Source: CAYGZC01 sp964354225 (lineage in GTDB: Bacteria; Bacteroidota; Ignavibacteria; UBA10030; SZUA-254). From it: DNA of 9,279 nucleotides. The stretch spans positions 1 through 9,279 of the forward strand of contig CAYGZC010000227.1 in assembly GCA_964354225.1 (NCBI GenBank), given 5' to 3'. Shown here piece by piece: positions 5,141-9,279 of the stretch (position 1 is the stretch's first letter; every line of letters begins with the position of its first letter). The position numbers were made by a program, and so were the translations under genes. The notes under the pieces are model-generated. The model worked only from the letters and a program-made list of their open reading frames with translations, made no database searches and was not told where the DNA came from.

Positions 5141-8100
5141 GTGCAGATCACTGATATAATAGAGGGTCGGATATTAATCCTCGATGGAGCAATGGGAACG
5201 ATGATTCAGAGCTATCAGCTTGGTGAATCCGACTTCCGCTGGAAACGCTTTGCAAGTTATCACCGTGATCTGAAAGGCAACAACGATCTGCTGTCTCTAA
5301 CCCAGCCGCATATCATTGAAGAGATTCACAACAAATATTTGGAAGCCGGCGCTGATATAATAGAAACAAACACGTTCAATGCGAACAGCATTTCCTTAGC
5401 CGATTATGGGATGCAGGAATTAGCATATGAAATGAATGCCACATCCGCCAAACTTGCTAAAAACACTGCTCTGAAATTCTCTACTTCATCCAAGCCGCGA
5501 TTTGCTGCCGGTGCTATCGGTCCAACGAATAAAACCACATCACTCTCACCGAAAGTAGAAGACCCAAGCTACCGTGCTGTAACATTTGATGATATGGTTG
5601 CCGCTTATTCCGAGCAGGCGAGTGGTTTAATAGATGGCGGCGTTGATATTCTTACTGTTGAAACAATCTTCGATACTCTAAATGCAAAGGCGGCTCTATT
5701 TGCCATCGAGCAGGTCTTTGATAAAAAATCTATGCGCCTGCCAATCATGGTTTCAGGAACGATAGTCGATGCGAGCAGGAGAACGTTATCGGGTCAAACA
5801 GTTGAAGCATTTTTAATTTCCATGTCACACGTGAATCTCTTGAGCATCGGATTAAATTGTTCGACGGGTGCAAAAGATATGTTATCAAGCATCAAGGAGC
5901 TTGCAAGTAATACCGATCTCTACATAAGCGCTTATCCGAATGCCGGTTATCCAAATCAATTTGGCAGATACGATGAAACCCCGGAGTTGATGTCTGCTCA
6001 ACTCAAAGAATTTTTAGACTTGGGCTTGGTTAACATCATTGGCGGATGCTGCGGAACCACTCCGGCACACATTCGCGCGTTTTCACAATTGGCATCAACG
6101 GCAAAACCACGAAAGAGACCGACAATCAAAAAAGAAACAAAGCTCAGCGGACTCGAGCCGTTGGTCATACGACCAGAAAGTAATTTCATCAATATTGGCG
6201 AGCGTACTAATGTAATGGGTTCTAAGAAATTTGCACGGTTGATCAAAGAAGAAAAATACGAAGACGCGCTTTCAGTCGCCCGCGAGCAAGTAGAAGGCGG
6301 TGCTCAAGTTCTTGATGTTTGCATGGATGAGGCAATGATCGATGGCGAAGCCGCGATGAAGAGATTCTTGAATTATGTCTCGTCGGAACCCGACATAGCA
6401 CGGCTGCCGATAATGATCGATTCTTCAAAATGGTCGGTAATTGAAACCGGATTAAAATGCACACAGGGCAAATCGATTGTCAATTCTATCAGCTTGAAAG
6501 AAGGTGAGGAAGTATTCAAAGAGCGTGCACGCAATATCCGGCTTTATGGTGCCGCTGCTATCGTTATGGCGTTTGATGAAAAAGGGCAAGCAGATACATT
6601 CGAAAAGAAGATTGAAATCTGCAAACGGGCATACCGCATCCTAACGGACGAGGTGAAATTTCCACCCGAGGATATTATTTTCGATCCGAACATTCTCGCA
6701 ATCGCTACCGGCATTGAAGAGCATAATAATTTTGCAGTGGACTACATTCGAGCGGTACAGTGGATAAAAGAAAATCTTCCACACGCCAAGGTGAGTGGAG
6801 GAGTGAGCAATCTCTCGTTCTCATTTCGCGGGAATGATAGAGTTCGCGAAACAATCCACTCTGTCTTTTTGTATCACGCTGTCAAAGCGGGTATGGACAT
6901 GGGAATCGTGAATCCTGCCCAGCTTGAAGTTTACGACAATATTCCTAAGGATCTCCTTGTACTTGTCGAAGATGTGGTTTTAAACCGCCGCAAAGATGCG
7001 ACTGAAAGGTTAACTTCTTATGCTGAGAAAATCCATGATGGCGTTGCAAAAGAACGGACTGTTGATGCATGGAGAAAGACATCGGTTGATGAAAGATTAT
7101 CTTATTCACTCGTGAAAGGTATTGTAGATTTTATTGATGCCGACGTTGAAGAAGCCCGGAAGAAATCTGAGAGAGCGCTGGATGTAATCGAAGGTCCGTT
7201 GATGAACGGGATGAACATCGTTGGTAATCTGTTTGGATCCGGGAAAATGTTTTTGCCGCAGGTTGTAAAAAGTGCACGCGTGATGAAGAAAGCCGTTGCA
7301 ATCCTGATACCGTATATCAATCAGGAAAAATCTCAGAGTGGATTAAGAAGCTCGGCAGGAAAAATTCTCCTCGCAACCGTGAAGGGAGATGTTCACGACA
7401 TCGGAAAAAACATCGTCGGTGTTGTGCTGGGCTGTAACAATTATGAAATCATCGACCTCGGCGTCATGGTACCGACTGATAAAATTATTACAACGGCGAT
7501 TGAACAGGAGGTCGATATTATCGGCTTGAGTGGCTTGATTACTCCATCTCTCGACGAGATGGTGGATGTTGCAAAAGAAATGGAGCGTAAGAAATTTGAC
7601 GTTCCACTCTTAATCGGTGGCGCTACTACTTCCGAAATTCACACTGCCGCAAAGATATCGCCTAACTATAGCCATCCGGTTATTCATGTTAAAGATGCGT
7701 CGAAAAGTGTCGGGGTAGTTTCAAATCTACTTTCATCGGAAAACAGAGAAAGGTTTATTGAGAAAATCAGAATTGATTACGACAAAATTAGGCAGAGTCA
7801 CTTATCCCAGCGCTCGGCGAAACAGTATATCACCCTTGCAGAAGCACGAAAAAACAAACTGACGGTCGATTGGAAGAAGGCCATTATCACGAAACCGGTA
7901 CATATCGGAAATAAATATTTTTCCGATTACCCACTGGAAGAAATTGCAAGATATATAGACTGGACGTTCTTCTTCCACGCATGGAAACTCAACGGAAAAT
8001 ATCCTGCCATACTTAACGATCCTGTGAAGGGAACAGAAGCGAAGAAATTATTCGACGATGGACAGGTCTTGCTGAAAAAAGTTATTGACGATAAGATGCT

Positions 8101-8806
8101 TACCGCCAAAGGCGTGATTGGAATATATCCGGCAAATTCAATCGGTGACGATGTTGAAGTATATTCGGATGATACAAAAAGCAAGGTGCTGACTAATTTT
8201 CATTTCCTCCGGAACCAATACAAAAAACTATCCAATGAACCCAACTTATCTATGGCGGATTTTATTGCACCCGTAGAAAGTGGAAGATTAGATTACATAG
8301 GAGGATTTACCGCCACTGCCGGTGTTGGCATTGAAAGATGGGTGAAAGAATTTGAAAATCAGCACGACGATTACAATGCCATCATGCTAAAAATTCTTGC
8401 CGACCGGTTGGCGGAAGCATTTGCTGAGCTTCTTCACGAAAAAGTTTGGAGAGAATTTTGGGGTTATGCGAAAGATGAGAAGTTAAATATCACCTCACTC
8501 ATCAAAGAACAATACCGGGGCATAAGACCAGCACTTGGTTATCCGTCTATTCCCGACCACACTGAGAAAAGATCGCTATTCGATTTGCTTGAAGTCGAGC
8601 GGCATGCATCGATCCATCTTACCGAAACCTACGCAATGCATCCCGCAGCATCGGTTTGTGGTTTTTATATCGCGAATCCTGAATCTCGCTACTTCAATCT
8701 TGAAAAGATTTCCAGAGATCAGGTTGAAGATTATGCAAAACGGAAAAAGATGCCAGTTGAAGAAATTGAAAAATGGTTGGCAACGAATTTGAATTATCTT
8801 GCCTAA
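5141..8806 (+). CDS. metH: Cobalamin-dependent methionine synthase
   Basis: This is a complete 1221-residue B12-dependent methionine synthase, close to the 1227 residues of E. coli MetH. It moves the methyl group of 5-methyltetrahydrofolate via cob(I)alamin to homocysteine, giving methionine and tetrahydrofolate. Modules in order: the homocysteine-binding barrel (about 1-325), with LDGAMGT at 14-20 and zinc cysteines C240, C303 and C304; the pterin-binding barrel (about 345-620), beginning FINIGERTNVMG; the cobalamin cap (about 640-735); the B12 domain (about 740-880), with D750-x-H752-x-x-G755 supplying the axial His, then SGLITPS (797-803) and GGATTS (826-831); and the AdoMet-binding reactivation domain (about 900-1221), with D940 in YIDWTFFF and RPALGYPSIPDHTEK at 1129-1143. 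Reactivation by AdoMet and a flavodoxin-type reductant is therefore expected. The start is GTG at 5141 with no Shine-Dalgarno site, but it gives the correct N-terminus. The second gene of the metF-metH operon. Confidence 0.97.
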   Translation: MQITDIIEGRILILDGAMGTMIQSYQLGESDFRWKRFASYHRDLKGNNDLLSLTQPHIIEEIHNKYLEAGADIIETNTFNANSISLADYGMQELAYEMNATSAKLAKNTALKFSTSSKPRFAAGAIGPTNKTTSLSPKVEDPSYRAVTFDDMVAAYSEQASGLIDGGVDILTVETIFDTLNAKAALFAIEQVFDKKSMRLPIMVSGTIVDASRRTLSGQTVEAFLISMSHVNLLSIGLNCSTGAKDMLSSIKELASNTDLYISAYPNAGYPNQFGRYDETPELMSAQLKEFLDLGLVNIIGGCCGTTPAHIRAFSQLASTAKPRKRPTIKKETKLSGLEPLVIRPESNFINIGERTNVMGSKKFARLIKEEKYEDALSVAREQVEGGAQVLDVCMDEAMIDGEAAMKRFLNYVSSEPDIARLPIMIDSSKWSVIETGLKCTQGKSIVNSISLKEGEEVFKERARNIRLYGAAAIVMAFDEKGQADTFEKKIEICKRAYRILTDEVKFPPEDIIFDPNILAIATGIEEHNNFAVDYIRAVQWIKENLPHAKVSGGVSNLSFSFRGNDRVRETIHSVFLYHAVKAGMDMGIVNPAQLEVYDNIPKDLLVLVEDVVLNRRKDATERLTSYAEKIHDGVAKERTVDAWRKTSVDERLSYSLVKGIVDFIDADVEEARKKSERALDVIEGPLMNGMNIVGNLFGSGKMFLPQVVKSARVMKKAVAILIPYINQEKSQSGLRSSAGKILLATVKGDVHDIGKNIVGVVLGCNNYEIIDLGVMVPTDKIITTAIEQEVDIIGLSGLITPSLDEMVDVAKEMERKKFDVPLLIGGATTSEIHTAAKISPNYSHPVIHVKDASKSVGVVSNLLSSENRERFIEKIRIDYDKIRQSHLSQRSAKQYITLAEARKNKLTVDWKKAIITKPVHIGNKYFSDYPLEEIARYIDWTFFFHAWKLNGKYPAILNDPVKGTEAKKLFDDGQVLLKKVIDDKMLTAKGVIGIYPANSIGDDVEVYSDDTKSKVLTNFHFLRNQYKKLSNEPNLSMADFIAPVESGRLDYIGGFTATAGVGIERWVKEFENQHDDYNAIMLKILADRLAEAFAELLHEKVWREFWGYAKDEKLNITSLIKEQYRGIRPALGYPSIPDHTEKRSLFDLLEVERHASIHLTETYAMHPAASVCGFYIANPESRYFNLEKISRDQVEDYAKRKKMPVEEIEKWLATNLNYLA

Positions 8807-8817
8807 AATATTTTCCC

Positions 8818-8847
8818 TGTAGGGATGTTCGATTGAACATCCCTACA
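8818..8847. repeat. Perfect 13-bp stem hairpin between convergent genes
   Basis: TGTAGGGATGTTC (8818-8830) and its exact complement (8835-8847) flank a GATT loop. It lies 11 bp past the metH stop and 31 bp past the stop of the convergent TPR gene, so it can serve both 3' ends. Neither strand has a T run after the stem, which argues against a standard intrinsic terminator. The TGTAGGGA...TCCCTACA ends resemble REP-like palindromes found dispersed in many bacterial genomes. Confidence 0.75.
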
Positions 8848-8878
8848 AGTTTGTGCAATATGGTCTGTCCAATTATAA

Positions 8879-9279
8879 TTAATCCTTCGGTTTTATCAAT
8901 TCCTGAAACGGCGGATAGTTCTTGAGTGGTTCAAGATCCATATCCCGGTGAAGCCGAGAATACCATTGGCCTTGTCCTAACGCTTCCCGTAACAACCTGA
9001 TCGCTTCTTCTTTTTCACCAAGAAGTGAAGCAATGCATCCCTGCCAGTAGGTGTGGTTCCCAAAGACATATGGACGGCTCATATTCTTGAGTACTCCGAT
9101 TATTCGTTTTGCTTCGGTTGAATCACCCAATCTCGCAGCTATAGTACCTACATAACCCAGGGTACCAATGCTTTCAGGATATCTCTTCACAAGTTCTTGA
9201 TAAATGTTCTTCGCATCATTCCATCTCTCGGCAACGTAGTAGGCATTTGCAAGTCCATAACGGTAATTTGTTTGCTGCT
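8879..9279 (-). CDS. TPR-repeat protein, C-terminal part (5' end outside the window)
   Basis: The reading frame stays open to the right edge, so the visible 132 residues are the C-terminal part of a longer protein. A GTG at 9190 could be read as a start, but it falls inside a repeat helix (ELVKRYPES), so it is an internal Val. At least three tetratricopeptide-like helical pairs are seen: YRYGLANAYYVAERWNDAKN and following; IGTLGYVGTIAARLGDSTEA and following; and HTYWQGCIASLLGEKEEAIR and following. The protein ends with HRDMDLEPLKNYPPFQELI. This type of tail (a D-x-E-P-L-x-x-Y-P-P-F-Q-E-L motif after TPRs) is familiar from large bacterial proteins with an N-terminal kinase, winged-helix or cyclase-type signalling domain plus TPRs. 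That domain, if present, lies outside the window. It is a protein-interaction module of unknown role, convergent with metH. Confidence 0.85.
   Translation of the reverse strand, partial: QQTNYRYGLANAYYVAERWNDAKNIYQELVKRYPESIGTLGYVGTIAARLGDSTEAKRIIGVLKNMSRPYVFGNHTYWQGCIASLLGEKEEAIRLLREALGQGQWYSRLHRDMDLEPLKNYPPFQELIKPKD

Noticed and set aside
5998..6464. Minus-strand open frames inside metH (also 7102-7320 and 7927-8184), and similar frames opposite gene 1, rubrerythrin and metF
   Set aside because: They lie entirely opposite well-conserved genes, lack recognisable domains and ribosome sites, and are shadow frames.
8879..9190. A complete small 103-residue gene starting at the GTG at 9190
   Set aside because: The frame is open to the window edge and the upstream residues continue a TPR helix pair, so this is the tail of a longer gene.

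Overview
The window looks like chromosomal DNA from a member of the FCB group (Bacteroidota/Chlorobi-like bacteria), most probably an Ignavibacteria-type organism. Evidence: the large secreted protein ends in a type IX secretion (T9SS) sorting domain with the YPNPFNPATTIKYQLP signature. The MetF protein is of the FCB-type subgroup (FSFEIIPP, AGYPEKHFESPN, TQMFFDN). Short GAGCTTGTCGA-core palindromic repeats also occur. The assignment to a class is an inference from these features; no rRNA or marker gene is present.

Layout. Positions 1-126 hold one copy of a 64-bp direct repeat and a long stem-loop just past the 3' end of gene 1. Gene 1 (127-3030, minus) encodes a secreted alkaline-phosphatase-superfamily phosphodiesterase-like enzyme fused to Asp-box repeats, two GWN-type modules and a T9SS tail. 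Positions 3031-3245 are a divergent control region with a sigma70-like promoter and Shine-Dalgarno site for gene 1, the second copy of the 64-bp repeat, and the Shine-Dalgarno site of the rubrerythrin gene. Rubrerythrin (3246-3821, plus) is complete. A 344-bp intergenic stretch follows, with two short hairpin repeats in opposite orientation and a good intrinsic terminator. Next comes a two-gene methionine/folate operon, metF (4166-5119) and metH (5141-8806), separated by 21 bp. A perfect 13-bp stem hairpin sits between metH and a convergent TPR-repeat protein gene, whose 5' part runs off the right end (8879-9279, minus).

How the genes relate. MetF makes 5-methyltetrahydrofolate, and cobalamin-dependent MetH uses it to methylate homocysteine, so the pair is a coherent terminal methionine-synthesis and one-carbon unit. 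Rubrerythrin is a stand-alone peroxide-detoxifying protein, which suggests an anaerobic or microaerophilic life. Gene 1 and the TPR gene have no evident link to methionine synthesis.

The genes themselves are ordinary, and I see no new multi-gene system. The points worth a second look are in the repeats: a GAGCTTGTCGA-core element that appears as covarying hairpins between genes and also as an in-frame 8-residue insertion in the T9SS tail of gene 1, and the 64-bp direct repeat that brackets all of gene 1.
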